DNA of 37,470 nt from Candidatus Levyibacteriota bacterium (GCA_027459745.1 DAIDHL010000005.1:64646-102115), one strand, 5' to 3'. Counted from the stretch's first letter, positions 25,683 to 33,721 are shown. A program made the numbers and translations. Notes: a model not told the origin generated them from the letters alone.

Positions 25683-26454
25683 AATTTATGCCATTATCTT
25701 AAGATATTTATACGCCTTTCGCCGCAGCTATGACAGAGTTACTGATACTTTTTATTGGCCCTTAATTGATTTATTTTTATGGGGTCTGACTAGTGCATAT
25801 TTTAGTGCTACGTCACATACTGGAGCAACTTTTATAACTACCGTCATTTCAGGCGTCTTGTTGTGGATTATCGTCTGGCGGGCACAATATGAAATTTCTG
25901 TTGGCTTACTCACAGATTTATGGGATCGTAATTTAATCAATATCTTTATCTCCCCAATTACTTTCTCTGAGTGGCTAATTTCATTTGTAATTTTAGGAGT
26001 TATCAAGGGATTTGCCAGTTTGGCTTTCGCCGCTACTATTGCCTATTTTATGTATCATGTACAAATCTTAATGTACGGAGTATATTTGCTGCCTTTTTTT
26101 GCATTACTTTTATTAAACGGCTGGTGGATCGGTTTTTTTGTCGCTGGACTAATCATCAGATATGGCACCAAGATTCAGACTTTGGCATGGACAGTGGCTG
26201 GATTAGTCATACCTTTTTCAGGTGTTTTCTATCCGATTTCTATCTTGCCGCATTGGGCACAAAATATCTCATGGGTACTTCCCACTAGCTATATTTTCGA
26301 AGACGCGAGACAGTTCGCAACACACGGAACTATCAATTTAAATAACCTGGGCATCAGCTTGGTTATGAGTATAGCTTATGTGATAATAACTATTTGGTTT
26401 ATCCGCCAAGGAATGAATAAAATATTGCAAAAAGGACTGGTTAATCTCGAATAA
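25669..26454 (+). CDS. ABC-2 type transporter permease
   Basis: 261 residues with six hydrophobic segments, matching ABC-2 permeases. The region SGVFYPISILPHWAQNISWVLPTSYIFEDAR is the usual signature before the last helices. The start is set by a strong Shine-Dalgarno, AAGGAGGA (25653-25660), inside the end of the ATPase gene. It forms the membrane half of the exporter. No terminator follows before the yqeY promoter. Confidence 0.92.
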   Translation: MKLHRIYAIILRYLYAFRRSYDRVTDTFYWPLIDLFLWGLTSAYFSATSHTGATFITTVISGVLLWIIVWRAQYEISVGLLTDLWDRNLINIFISPITFSEWLISFVILGVIKGFASLAFAATIAYFMYHVQILMYGVYLLPFFALLLLNGWWIGFFVAGLIIRYGTKIQTLAWTVAGLVIPFSGVFYPISILPHWAQNISWVLPTSYIFEDARQFATHGTINLNNLGISLVMSIAYVIITIWFIRQGMNKILQKGLVNLE

Positions 26455-26463
26455 AAATAATTT

Positions 26464-26493
26464 TTGCAAACCTATCACTTATTAGTATATAAT
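26464..26493 (+). promoter_or_regulatory. Promoter giving a predicted leaderless yqeY mRNA
   Basis: TTGCAA (26464-26469), 18 bp, perfect TATAAT (26488-26493), ending 6 nt before the ATG at 26500. The longer ORF beginning at the TTG of 26464 starts within this -35 and is therefore not the gene start. Confidence 0.7.
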
Positions 26494-26499
26494 CAAAAT

Positions 26500-26952
26500 A
26501 TGACCAAGAAAGATTTACAATCTCAACTCAAAGAGTCTATGATGGCTAAAGATACTGAAAAAACTTCGGTGTTGCGTATGTTGATTTCTGCTATCACCTA
26601 TTATGAAATTCAGAAAGGCGGAGCAGGTTATGAAGCAAATGATGAAGATGTTTTAACTGTCATCCAAAAAGAAGCCAAACAGCGCAAAGATTCCATTAGT
26701 GAATATGAAAAAGCTAATCGTCAAGATTTGGCTGATAAAGAAAAAAGTGAACTAAAAATGTTGCAGGAATATTTACCCAAACAACTGAGTGAAGAAGAAA
26801 TAAAAGAACTAGTTAAACAAACCATCTCCCAGACCGGTGCAAGTAATATTCAAGACCTTGGAAAAGTCATGGGTCAGTTAGCTCCTCAAACCAAAGGCAA
26901 AGCCGATGGTGCAGTCGTTAGCAGAATAGTTAGAGAAGAATTGAGTAAATAA
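26500..26952 (+). CDS. yqeY: GatB/YqeY domain-containing protein
   Basis: 150 residues matching YqeY: an N-terminal helical half (LQSQLKESMMAKDTEKTSVLRML) and a C-terminal half like the GatB tail domain (EYLPKQLSEEEI...MGQLAPQTKGKADGAVVSRIVREEL). The family resembles the tRNA-binding tail of the GatB amidotransferase subunit; its own role is not settled. Start at 26500 because the -10 box is 6 nt upstream. The next gene's ATG follows the stop directly. Confidence 0.92.
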   Translation: MTKKDLQSQLKESMMAKDTEKTSVLRMLISAITYYEIQKGGAGYEANDEDVLTVIQKEAKQRKDSISEYEKANRQDLADKEKSELKMLQEYLPKQLSEEEIKELVKQTISQTGASNIQDLGKVMGQLAPQTKGKADGAVVSRIVREELSK

Positions 26953-27513
26953 ATGCTATATTTTATTACCGGCAACAAACACAAAATAGAAACTGCCAAA
27001 CACGAACTTGATAAATTTAACATCCACTTCCAGACGAAAGAATTTGAGATCACGGAAATACAGTCAGATTCCATAGAAAAAATTGCCGAACATAAGGCTC
27101 AGGAAGCTTTTAAGATTTTAAAAAAACCCTTAATCGTCAAAGACGACGGATGGTTTATTCCTGCACTTAATGGATTTCCCGGTGCATACATGAAGTATAT
27201 TAATGATTGGTTTAAATCACAAGATTTTCTTAACTTAATGCATGATAAAATCGATCGAACGATTATTCTTCACGAAGTTTTGTGTTATATCGATAACGAT
27301 CACTTGCAAACATTCTCTACTAATATCAAAGGCTCTTTTTTAGACCACATAGAAGGTGAAGGTATCGCCAGTAATCAGGTCGCAACTTTACGCAAAGACA
27401 AAAAAAGTATTGCCTTAGCCAGAAATGAAGGACTTTTACTTTATGATAATGATGTTACTGAAAGAGCATGGCCAACTTTTGCAAAATGGTATCAAGATAA
27501 TATTACTAAATAA
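26953..27513 (+). CDS. rdgB: Non-canonical purine NTP pyrophosphatase, RdgB/HAM1 family
   Basis: 186 residues. The family signature begins at once (FITGNKHKIETAKHEL), with the substrate loop near KDDGWFIPALNGFPGAYMKYI (about 58-78). It hydrolyses ITP, dITP and XTP to keep deaminated purines out of nucleic acids. The C-terminal part is more divergent than in E. coli RdgB and nearer the archaeal/CPR HAM1 forms. It is co-transcribed with yqeY and its end overlaps the convergent Nudix gene by 8 nt. Confidence 0.88.
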   Translation: MLYFITGNKHKIETAKHELDKFNIHFQTKEFEITEIQSDSIEKIAEHKAQEAFKILKKPLIVKDDGWFIPALNGFPGAYMKYINDWFKSQDFLNLMHDKIDRTIILHEVLCYIDNDHLQTFSTNIKGSFLDHIEGEGIASNQVATLRKDKKSIALARNEGLLLYDNDVTERAWPTFAKWYQDNITK

Positions 27514-27937
27514 GACCTAATTCTTTTTTGGCCAAATCTACAATTAGATCCATGTCTGGCAAAGTTGGAAAATTCTTTACTTCATCAATGGGAATCCATT
27601 TAATATCTGCCACATGATGATCTTTTTTAGCTGGCTCTCCCTCTTTGATTAATTTACATAAGAATACAAAACACAACGTTTGCTGCTTACCCCACTCATA
27701 ATCCCAATAATTCACACCTGTATAGGGTAAAAGTTTTACCACTTCAATTTCCCTACCCGTTTCCTCGCTGAATTCTCTTTTAACCGCTTGTTGTGGAGTC
27801 TCGCCAAAATCACATTTTCCGCCCGGCAATTCCCATTTCATATGAGCTTCAGGACATTCTACTTCGTCACGTTGTGACATCAATATTTTGCCATCATGAA
27901 ATAAAATTCCGCTAAAAACAGTAATCTGCTTGTTCAT
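27506..27937 (-). CDS. Nudix hydrolase
   Basis: 143 residues with a full Nudix box (about 40-62): G-x5-E-x7-REFSEETG-x-E-I. The box Glu residues are intact. It has the compact one-domain MutT-like size; substrate unknown. The neighbouring HAM1 gene suggests nucleotide pool cleaning. I chose the ATG at 27937, which has GGAG about 8 nt upstream, rather than the ATG at 27952, five codons earlier. Confidence 0.9.
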   Translation of the reverse strand: MNKQITVFSGILFHDGKILMSQRDEVECPEAHMKWELPGGKCDFGETPQQAVKREFSEETGREIEVVKLLPYTGVNYWDYEWGKQQTLCFVFLCKLIKEGEPAKKDHHVADIKWIPIDEVKNFPTLPDMDLIVDLAKKELGLI

Positions 27938-27954
27938 AACTAAAACTCCCATCT

Positions 27955-28020
27955 ATGATTCTCGGGAACGTAGTGACTCCAGGATCTGGGATCTCTCGAT
28001 TTGGGATAAACCAGAATCAT
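27955..28020. repeat. Palindromic intergenic element
   Basis: ATGATTCT (27955-27962) and AGAATCAT (28013-28020) are perfect 8-bp ends of a 66-bp element that contains a smaller near-palindrome, CCAGGATCTGG. It resembles dispersed non-coding palindromes seen between genes in many bacteria; copies elsewhere in this genome are not visible in the window. Confidence 0.4.
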
Positions 28021-28104
28021 AAATCTCTTTGATTATAATACTAACGAAGTTAATTTGGAAATTGGATATGACCTATTAAAAAGATTTGTGACCTTTAATC
28101 CCAT

Positions 28105-28150
28105 GGGATCCTTCGACTCCCTCGTATAACTCGGTCTCTCAGGATGACAG
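28105..28150. repeat. GGATCCTTCGACTC...CTCAGGATGAC-type palindromic repeat
   Basis: The segment starts GGATCCTTCGACTC and ends TCTCAGGATGACAG, the ends ATCCT and AGGAT being complementary. From memory, closely similar palindromes (ATCCTTCGACTCGC...GAGCTCAGGAT-like) recur in intergenic DNA of many unrelated bacteria; this copy has a diverged middle. Confidence 0.5.
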
Positions 28151-28181
28151 AAAAAAATCAAACAATTATATTTTTTCTGTC
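28146..28181. terminator. Hairpin downstream of secF
   Basis: GACAGAAAAAA (28146-28156) and TTTTTTCTGTC (28171-28181) make a perfect 11-bp stem with a 14-nt loop, 20 bp after the secF stop. Its A/T-rich base yields U-tracts on both strands, so it could end transcription from the secF side. It overlaps the palindromic repeat by a few bases. Confidence 0.45.
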
Positions 28182-28201
28182 AACTATACACTTCACTACG
28201 A

Positions 28202-29116
28202 CTACGATTTCTTACGTCTGTCATCAATCTCTTGCCAGAGGACTAGAAGTGGTGCAGCGTTAAAAATAGAAGAATATGTCCCACTAATAATCCCAATCAA
28301 AAGAGCGACTACAAACCAACGCACAGATTCTCCACCAAAAAACAATAATGTCGCTAATACCAGAATCGCTGTCAAAGATGTATTTAAAGATCTGGACAGG
28401 GTCTGGACAATTGAGTCGTTTACCACTGTGGCAAACTTTTGTCCACTACCACCCTTGATCAAGTTCTCGCGAATACGATCAAAAACCACAATAGTATCAT
28501 GAACGGAAAAACCAATCACTGTCAAAACAGCTGTCACAAATAAACTATCAATTTGAACCTGAAAAAAATGTCCGAAGATAGAAAACAACCCAACCAATAC
28601 CAACACGTCGTGTATCAGCGCGATAATCGCACACAAACCAAACCTCCATGATCTGGCAGGACGAGGAACTTTACGAAATGATAAAGCAATATATAATACA
28701 ATTAAAATAGACGCTACTATAATTGATTTGAATGCGTTGGTGGTAATTTCCGAACCAATCACAGGACCGATTGTTTCAAAAGATCCTTGCTTGATATAAG
28801 GGCCAAATTGTAATAGCAGCTTACTCATTAAGTGTGTATTCTGTACATTATCCAAGGGATTAGTTTGTACAGTAACTTCGTTTGGTGCTGTTGTTTGCAA
28901 ACTATAGATCGGCATTTCTGCTTGTGCAAAACTCTTCTTAACGTCTGAAATTGTCTGATTATTAACAGGTTGTTGGAAGTCATAGGCAATGACTGACCCT
29001 CCCGTAAAATCAATGCCCAAGTCAAGTTTCCACACTAAAAGTGAAATAATACCCGGAATAATAATTAACAAAGAAAAAACAAAATACCAGATTTTATGTT
29101 TGATAATATTTCTCAT
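28202..29116 (-). CDS. secF: Protein translocase subunit SecF
   Basis: 304 residues. First helix at about 10-30, then the periplasmic P1 head beginning with DLGIDFTGGSVI, and five further helices in the RND fold with the SecF signature DTIVVFDRIREN in the middle helices. With SecD it uses the proton gradient to aid export through SecYEG. Start ATG at 29114-29116, 4 nt after the secD stop. This export machinery would handle the exported proteins of the window, the giant fibre included. Confidence 0.95.
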   Translation of the reverse strand: MRNIIKHKIWYFVFSLLIIIPGIISLLVWKLDLGIDFTGGSVIAYDFQQPVNNQTISDVKKSFAQAEMPIYSLQTTAPNEVTVQTNPLDNVQNTHLMSKLLLQFGPYIKQGSFETIGPVIGSEITTNAFKSIIVASILIVLYIALSFRKVPRPARSWRFGLCAIIALIHDVLVLVGLFSIFGHFFQVQIDSLFVTAVLTVIGFSVHDTIVVFDRIRENLIKGGSGQKFATVVNDSIVQTLSRSLNTSLTAILVLATLLFFGGESVRWFVVALLIGIISGTYSSIFNAAPLLVLWQEIDDRRKKS

Positions 29117-29120
29117 AATT

Positions 29121-30518
29121 TTATTTTCTATAAAACGCCTGTAACAATGTTCTAGTCACAACTACGGCAGAGAACAAAGAGACAATTACTCCAATAAATA
29201 ATGTCAGGGCAAATCCTTTTATAATACTTGTACCGAAATAATACAAAATCAAACTGGTTATAATACTAGCCGCATTGGAATCACGAATTGATGTCCAAGC
29301 CCTAGCAAAACCTAGTTCCAAAGATCTTTGTGGGCTATGACCCCGTCTCATCTCCTCCCGACTACGTTCAAAAATTAAGATATTAGCATCTACGGCAATA
29401 CCAATTGAAAGAATAAAACCGGCAATACCTGCCAAAGTTAATGTTACAGGAACTAGTCTAAACACAGCTAACACCAATAATGTATATAACACTAAAGCTA
29501 CACTTGCAATCACTCCCAATCGCCCATATAAACCGATCATAAAGGCTATGATAATTATAAAGCCCAAAATACCGGCGAACATACTTTTGTCCAAAGATTG
29601 CTGTCCTAGAGTTGCTCCGACTGCTTGTTGCTGCAAGATGGACAAAGGAACGGGCAGAGCTCCCGCATCTAACTGAATCGCCAATTGTTTGGCTTGATCG
29701 GTCGTAAAACTCCCCGTAATTTGTGCGCTACCATTGGGAATGACCGAACTAACAGTTGGGGCACTGACCAAAACATTATCCAAAACAATAGCCACACTTT
29801 TGCCAATGTTTCTTTTGGTAATATCTGCAAATTTCTTGGTTCCATCAGCTGTAAACTGTAATAAAACGTCAGGGGCGCCAGTTTGAGAATCAAATCCCAC
29901 TGTGGCAGACTTGAGATCTTTACCGGTTAAGTTAGTTTCTTTGGCATTCGGTCCTAAATATTGAGGTACACCATAAGGTAAATTAGCTGAAGACGAGGCT
30001 GTAGTGGTCTTAGCTGAGCTACTAGCTCCTTCTTCCCAGAAAGTCAACTGAGCGGTCTGCCCCACTAATTGTGCAGCTTGATTAACATCTGTAATGCCCG
30101 GAATTTCCACGATGATACGATAACTGCTGCCCACTCTGGCGGTCTGGACAACTGGTTCAGAAACGCCATAGAAATTAACGCGTCTTTCAATCACCGTTCG
30201 CGCTGCTTCTAAGGCATTATCACGCTGATCAACCGGAATCTTTTTCATATCCGCTTGCAAAGTAAGACTGGTACCCCCTTGCAGGTCTAGTCCTTTGTGT
30301 AAAGAGTAGTCAGCTTGAATATGGGCCAAATTTAATAAGTTTGTTAAATTGGGCAAAACCAAAGTATGATTTATGGTGAGCTTTTTTTGATGATTTAAGA
30401 AAGGAAAAACCTGATTGACGTCAAACGGAACAGTGATTTGCGATGGCAAATTAATCAATATCGCAAAAATAGCAACCAGAGTAATCAATCCAGTCATCCA
30501 GGGAGACGTACGTTTCAT
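29121..30518 (-). CDS. secD: Protein translocase subunit SecD
   Basis: 465 residues. One N-terminal helix, the P1 region with LDLQGGTSLTLQADM (near 80), P1 base with EIPGITDVNQAAQLVG, and the RND membrane part with AGFILSIGIAVDANILIFER. The insert between about 170 and 185 is Ser/Thr/Ala-rich, a soft loop. Its ATG overlaps the stop of the upstream regulator gene by 4 nt (ATGA), so translation is probably coupled. Confidence 0.95.
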   Translation of the reverse strand: MKRTSPWMTGLITLVAIFAILINLPSQITVPFDVNQVFPFLNHQKKLTINHTLVLPNLTNLLNLAHIQADYSLHKGLDLQGGTSLTLQADMKKIPVDQRDNALEAARTVIERRVNFYGVSEPVVQTARVGSSYRIIVEIPGITDVNQAAQLVGQTAQLTFWEEGASSSAKTTTASSSANLPYGVPQYLGPNAKETNLTGKDLKSATVGFDSQTGAPDVLLQFTADGTKKFADITKRNIGKSVAIVLDNVLVSAPTVSSVIPNGSAQITGSFTTDQAKQLAIQLDAGALPVPLSILQQQAVGATLGQQSLDKSMFAGILGFIIIIAFMIGLYGRLGVIASVALVLYTLLVLAVFRLVPVTLTLAGIAGFILSIGIAVDANILIFERSREEMRRGHSPQRSLELGFARAWTSIRDSNAASIITSLILYYFGTSIIKGFALTLFIGVIVSLFSAVVVTRTLLQAFYRK

Positions 30519-31090
30519 GCAAGCAGTGCCTCCTCGTCGCCGATTAGCATTATCCGAGTTCCGGACAAGATACCGGTGATGAATGGATCTTTACGTTGTT
30601 TGCGAAAAATAAATTCTTCTTCCGTCATAGCTGTGTAATTGATTTCACGATTTAATCTTTGTTCTTCTGTTCTTACCAGCAAAGCTAATTCTGGTAAGAC
30701 AACCGTACCAACCACCAAAAAATCTACATGATCCTGGGACATTTGGGTGCGGCGAATAAAACGGCCGCTGAACATAGCATATTTTATTTTACCTAGTTTA
30801 GCACGATTAGCAAGAACTTCTTTACCCAAACCCAAGGTTTTGGCGCCCATTCCCAGTAAATCATAATAATAAGGATAATCTGAAGAAAGTTCGTAATACA
30901 CACGGTTAGCTCTTGGCTCTTTGTTTAAAATTCCATGTTTTTCTAAAAATTGCAGCTCGCGGCGTACTGCGTTTATTTCATCCCCTGTTTGACGCACACA
31001 TTCTCGTACGTGAAACATTTCATGCGGATGATTCAGAAAAAATTCCAGAAGCAGTACACGTGATTTGGAAGTAATAAGGTCTTTAAACAT
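30515..31090 (-). CDS. Winged-helix regulator with degenerate nucleotidyltransferase-like domain
   Basis: 191 residues. The N-terminal 75 residues form a winged helix (LLLEFFLNHPHEMFHVRECVRQTG, then VRRELQFLEKHGILNKE). The C-terminal half has the fold pattern of the MNT-type nucleotidyltransferases found in HTH-NTase proteins (VDFLVVG, then EINYTAMTEEEF, then DPFITGILSGTRIMLIG). The catalytic GSxxxG-(x)n-DxD is lost: the loop reads SGRFIRR and the acidic pair is HVDF, so enzymatic activity is doubtful. First gene of the secDF operon. A palindrome inside its own promoter suggests autoregulation. Confidence 0.75.
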   Translation of the reverse strand: MFKDLITSKSRVLLLEFFLNHPHEMFHVRECVRQTGDEINAVRRELQFLEKHGILNKEPRANRVYYELSSDYPYYYDLLGMGAKTLGLGKEVLANRAKLGKIKYAMFSGRFIRRTQMSQDHVDFLVVGTVVLPELALLVRTEEQRLNREINYTAMTEEEFIFRKQRKDPFITGILSGTRIMLIGDEEALLA

Positions 31091-31098
31091 TTGTTACA

Positions 31099-31128
31099 AT
31101 TATTCTCAAAATACTTTGAGATTGGCAA
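31099..31128 (-). promoter_or_regulatory. Regulator-secDF promoter with palindrome in the spacer
   Basis: TTGCCA (31123-31128), 18 bp, AATAAT (31099-31104) on the minus strand, 8 nt before the ATG. The spacer is occupied by CTCAAA-GTAT-TTTGAG (31105-31120), a 16-bp near-perfect palindrome placed where a repressor would block RNA polymerase. Confidence 0.5.
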
Positions 31129-31233
31129 TTGTGCACATTATATACCCTAATTTACATTTTGTGAATGCCTTATGCTGTTTTCGTATTTTATCTGATCGAA
31201 TAACTAAATATATTCTCCTGTATAAACGTTCTG

Positions 31234-32403
31234 CTATTTAACCGTCAGTTTTTGATCGAGAGGAACTATTTCAAACCACATATGTCCGCGGTTGAATTGA
31301 ATCTCATTGCCATTAGCATCATAAACTAAAGTTCTGGATGTCCGGGTGTCTTTTTTCCAAGTCGCACTAATTTCTTTACCATCCATAAAGATTTTTGCAT
31401 CTCCGCTACCCTTGGTACCATAAAGATTATGTAAATTATTTTCATATCCGTCATTGGCTGATTGTTGAGTTTCAAATAAGACAATTATGTCTTTGGCCGT
31501 CAATTGCATATTGGTGTCACGATCGATGTGTGCAGTACCACCATTGAAACGCAAATAATCATCATTCTTCGCATCATATTTCCATTCGACTATGTAATCA
31601 GAGTCTCCCCAGAATGGCACGGTTATATCTGATGCGGTTGGATTGCTAGCAGGAGAATCACTCTTGAAAGTATATTTCACAAAGTTTGCATCCCAAGCAT
31701 CACCTTGTTTATCAACATTAGTTAATCCTCTGCTTGCGCCGATAGCCCATAATTTACTAGTTGTGGAGTACATGGTATGCTCAGTAGCCACAGGATGTCC
31801 TTGTCTCGTATCATCTCTCCAATATGTGGGATAACCAATACCAAACTGATTCAAATCATTGTAGCCATCCCACCCATACTGTGTGATCTGACCCAAGGCA
31901 TCGGCCGGACCTGGGGTATTAGCTCCCCCTACATGCGCATACAATGGATAATCACCATATTCAGACACGTAATCCAAGAAGTAAGTACGGGCAGAACGTA
32001 CAGGGCCGACAATTCCAGCATCCTGACAATAATAAATATTTAGAGTACGTGTAATTCCCCCTTCTGCCACTGCCTCGTATGTTACATCAGCAAATGAGAT
32101 ACCGGATTGCGGACGGGCATCAATTTCATTTTCAATCATAATACCTAACGGACGATGTTTTTGCCACCAGGCCTGCTGACTAGCTGTATACATTACACCA
32201 TTGAGCGGACAAGGTTGTGTTTTGGGTTGGGAGTTATCAAAATTCAGTGCAACTTTATCATTAGTCTGATTAGGGATATTCACTACAGCTTGATTTTTGC
32301 TGGCATTGGCATTGGAGGTGTTAAAGAAGAAATACGAACCAACCGCCGAAACAATATATAACAGCAACCCAACGATTATATAAACGAGCTTTTTATTCTC
32401 CAT
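31234..32403 (-). CDS. DUF3048 domain-containing, membrane-anchored protein (YerB-like)
   Basis: 389 residues. One helix at about 7-27 anchors it; the rest is outside. The DUF3048 signatures are clear: LGIMIENEIDARPQSGIS, ADVTYEAVAEGGITR, GPVRSARTYFLDY and YAHVGGA. The C-terminal half fits the second DUF3048 domain. Its function is not established; B. subtilis YerB is a lipoprotein of this family. The promoter (TTGTAA, 18 bp, TATTCT) puts the -10 7 nt before the ATG. Confidence 0.9.
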   Translation of the reverse strand: MENKKLVYIIVGLLLYIVSAVGSYFFFNTSNANASKNQAVVNIPNQTNDKVALNFDNSQPKTQPCPLNGVMYTASQQAWWQKHRPLGIMIENEIDARPQSGISFADVTYEAVAEGGITRTLNIYYCQDAGIVGPVRSARTYFLDYVSEYGDYPLYAHVGGANTPGPADALGQITQYGWDGYNDLNQFGIGYPTYWRDDTRQGHPVATEHTMYSTTSKLWAIGASRGLTNVDKQGDAWDANFVKYTFKSDSPASNPTASDITVPFWGDSDYIVEWKYDAKNDDYLRFNGGTAHIDRDTNMQLTAKDIIVLFETQQSANDGYENNLHNLYGTKGSGDAKIFMDGKEISATWKKDTRTSRTLVYDANGNEIQFNRGHMWFEIVPLDQKLTVK

Positions 32404-32410
32404 GATATTT

Positions 32411-32440
32411 AGAATAACAAAATTACTAGCGCTTTTACAA
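32411..32440 (-). promoter_or_regulatory. Promoter giving a predicted leaderless DUF3048 mRNA
   Basis: TTGTAA (32435-32440), 18 bp, TATTCT (32411-32416) on the minus strand, ending 7 nt before the ATG at 32403. Confidence 0.55.
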
Positions 32441-32470
32441 GTAGAAATTTTCTCTCAACTGAAGATGCTT

Positions 32471-32962
32471 CTATGAGAAGACAATTTCCTTGTTCATTAC
32501 TTCTTGGCCATTGGCAGTGTCAGCCATGGCAATCACTTTCTTTTCTTCATCTGATAAGTCATATTCAATTCCTTTGCCTTTTATTATTCTTTTAGCGTAC
32601 CAGCGCATACCAGAACGGGCGTATAAACCTGAAATGACGATACCTGTATCGTATTTATCCAATAAAGCTAAGATAAAACTTTGATCTCCACCTGTATCCT
32701 TGAATGGATTAAAACGCAATAAGCCAATTTTTTGAATATGCAACTTTTCTTTTTGCTCGAGTATACTGTCATTTTTTTCTAATTTCACAATTTTTTCCTT
32801 AGCGTTTTTGACTTCTTGCAGTAACTCATCCAAAGTTGTTTGTAGAGATTTCTGATCAGAACCATTTAGAATGCTATTATAATGTGCCTTCAATTTGAAG
32901 AATAAATACGTCAATGCTGCTGACCAAATTATTAAAATTGTAGAGATAATATAAAAAATCAT
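32471..32962 (-). CDS. DUF4446 family protein
   Basis: 163 residues from the ATG at 32962; the TTG at 32977 is an alternative. One N-terminal helix, a coiled coil at about 35-75 (TLDELLQEVKNAKEKIVKLE), then a C-terminal domain with IQKIGLLRFNPFKDTGGDQSFILALLD and GIVISGLYARSGMRWYAK, the DUF4446 hallmark. The family is common next to sporulation or division genes in Firmicutes and in CPR; function unknown. Divergent from the gene at 33065. Confidence 0.88.
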   Translation of the reverse strand: MIFYIISTILIIWSAALTYLFFKLKAHYNSILNGSDQKSLQTTLDELLQEVKNAKEKIVKLEKNDSILEQKEKLHIQKIGLLRFNPFKDTGGDQSFILALLDKYDTGIVISGLYARSGMRWYAKRIIKGKGIEYDLSDEEKKVIAMADTANGQEVMNKEIVFS

Positions 32963-33024
32963 ATCAATATATATCAAATCCTCGCTAGATTATTTATCAA
33001 GTTGGACATTCTCATGGTAGCCTC

Positions 33025-33043
33025 TTGACAGCTTCACTGTCAA
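33025..33043 (+). promoter_or_regulatory. Palindromic -35 region upstream of the 33065 gene
   Basis: TTGACAG-CTTCA-CTGTCAA has perfect 7-bp arms. The first arm is a consensus -35; the -10 (TGTACC or TACCCT) is weak. The pattern repeats the TTGACA-tac-TGTCAA element at 9407-9421. Confidence 0.45.
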
Positions 33044-33064
33044 TAGTGTACCCTAGCCTCTATC

Positions 33065-33361
33065 ATGGCTAAACAGCGGAAAACTCGCAAAGAAAAACAA
33101 CTGGCCGATCTGAAAAAGAAAACACTATCTTTTACACCGTCTAATAACGCCAGTTCTTACTCTTATTCATCCACCATCTCCACAAAGCAGACGACCACAG
33201 CCGCACCCATGATTGCCCAGAGTCCAAGAGAATCGTCTAACACTTCTGTCATTTATCTTTATGCTTGGGCAGACTTACGTAAAACCTTTTTTATCACTCT
33301 GGCTATTGTTCTGGCCCAGCTTGTGTTATATATAATAGAGACCCGAACTAAATTATTTTAA
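33065..33361 (+). CDS. Small membrane protein of unknown function
   Basis: 98 residues. A very basic N-terminus (KQRKTRKEKQLADLKKK), a Ser/Thr-rich middle, and one C-terminal helix (FFITLAIVLAQLVLYIIE, about 75-92). This tail-anchored layout with a charged cytoplasmic head is typical of small CPR proteins; I do not recognise a named family. The DUF5679 gene follows after 86 bp and has its own Shine-Dalgarno. Confidence 0.75.
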   Translation: MAKQRKTRKEKQLADLKKKTLSFTPSNNASSYSYSSTISTKQTTTAAPMIAQSPRESSNTSVIYLYAWADLRKTFFITLAIVLAQLVLYIIETRTKLF

Positions 33362-33447
33362 ACATGACAACAACTTCCTGCTGTTTCCATCTACACGCCC
33401 AAATTTATAAACAGATCTTTTTTTCTGAGAGGAGGTGACTTTAATCT

Positions 33448-33606
33448 ATGGCAGCAACAATGTACTGTGTAAAATGTCGTGCTAAGAGAGATGTAGAAAA
33501 TCCAGAACACGTAACTATGAAAAACGGCAAACCAGCAATGAAAGGCAAGTGCCCAGTTTGTGGAACAGCAATGTTCAAAATTGGTGGCGCAAAGAAAGCC
33601 GCTTAA
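33448..33606 (+). CDS. DUF5679 small zinc-ribbon protein
   Basis: 52 residues, beginning MAATMYCVKCRAKR and carrying CPVCGTAMFKIG. The two CxxC knuckles at residues 7-10 and 35-38 mark a zinc ribbon. The pattern of the DUF5679 family (MYCVKCR, then VTMKNGKPAMKGKCPVCG) is closely kept. A strong Shine-Dalgarno, GGAGGTGA (33431-33438), fixes the start. Function unknown; zinc ribbons of this size often act with nucleic acids or ribosomes. Followed by a palindrome and an intrinsic terminator. Confidence 0.9.
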   Translation: MAATMYCVKCRAKRDVENPEHVTMKNGKPAMKGKCPVCGTAMFKIGGAKKAA

Positions 33607-33616
33607 TGCTGATTCG

Positions 33617-33632
33617 ACGTAGTATACTACGT
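33617..33632. repeat. Perfect 16-bp palindrome after the DUF5679 gene
   Basis: ACGTAGTATACTACGT is fully self-complementary and lies between the DUF5679 stop and the terminator. It could be a dimer-binding site or part of a processing signal. Confidence 0.5.
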
Positions 33633-33642
33633 AATGATTCTT

Positions 33643-33673
33643 AAAAACCCCGCTCGTTTGTAGTGGGGTTTTT
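33643..33673 (+). terminator. Rho-independent terminator of the DUF5679 gene
   Basis: AAAAACCCCGCT pairs with AGTGGGGTTTTT (one G-U), a 12-bp stem with a 7-nt loop and a terminal T-run. The A-run on the other side allows bidirectional use. It lies 37 bp after the stop. Confidence 0.85.
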
Positions 33674-33685
33674 AGTAAGCTAAAC

Positions 33686-33714
33686 TTGCCTTACAAAGAG
33701 ACTTATAGTATAAT
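33686..33714 (+). promoter_or_regulatory. Promoter giving a predicted leaderless mRNA for the 33722 gene
   Basis: TTGCCT (33686-33691), 17 bp, perfect TATAAT (33709-33714), ending 7 nt before the ATG at 33722. The longer ORF from 33686 starts in this -35. Confidence 0.65.
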
Positions 33715-33721
33715 TATCCTC

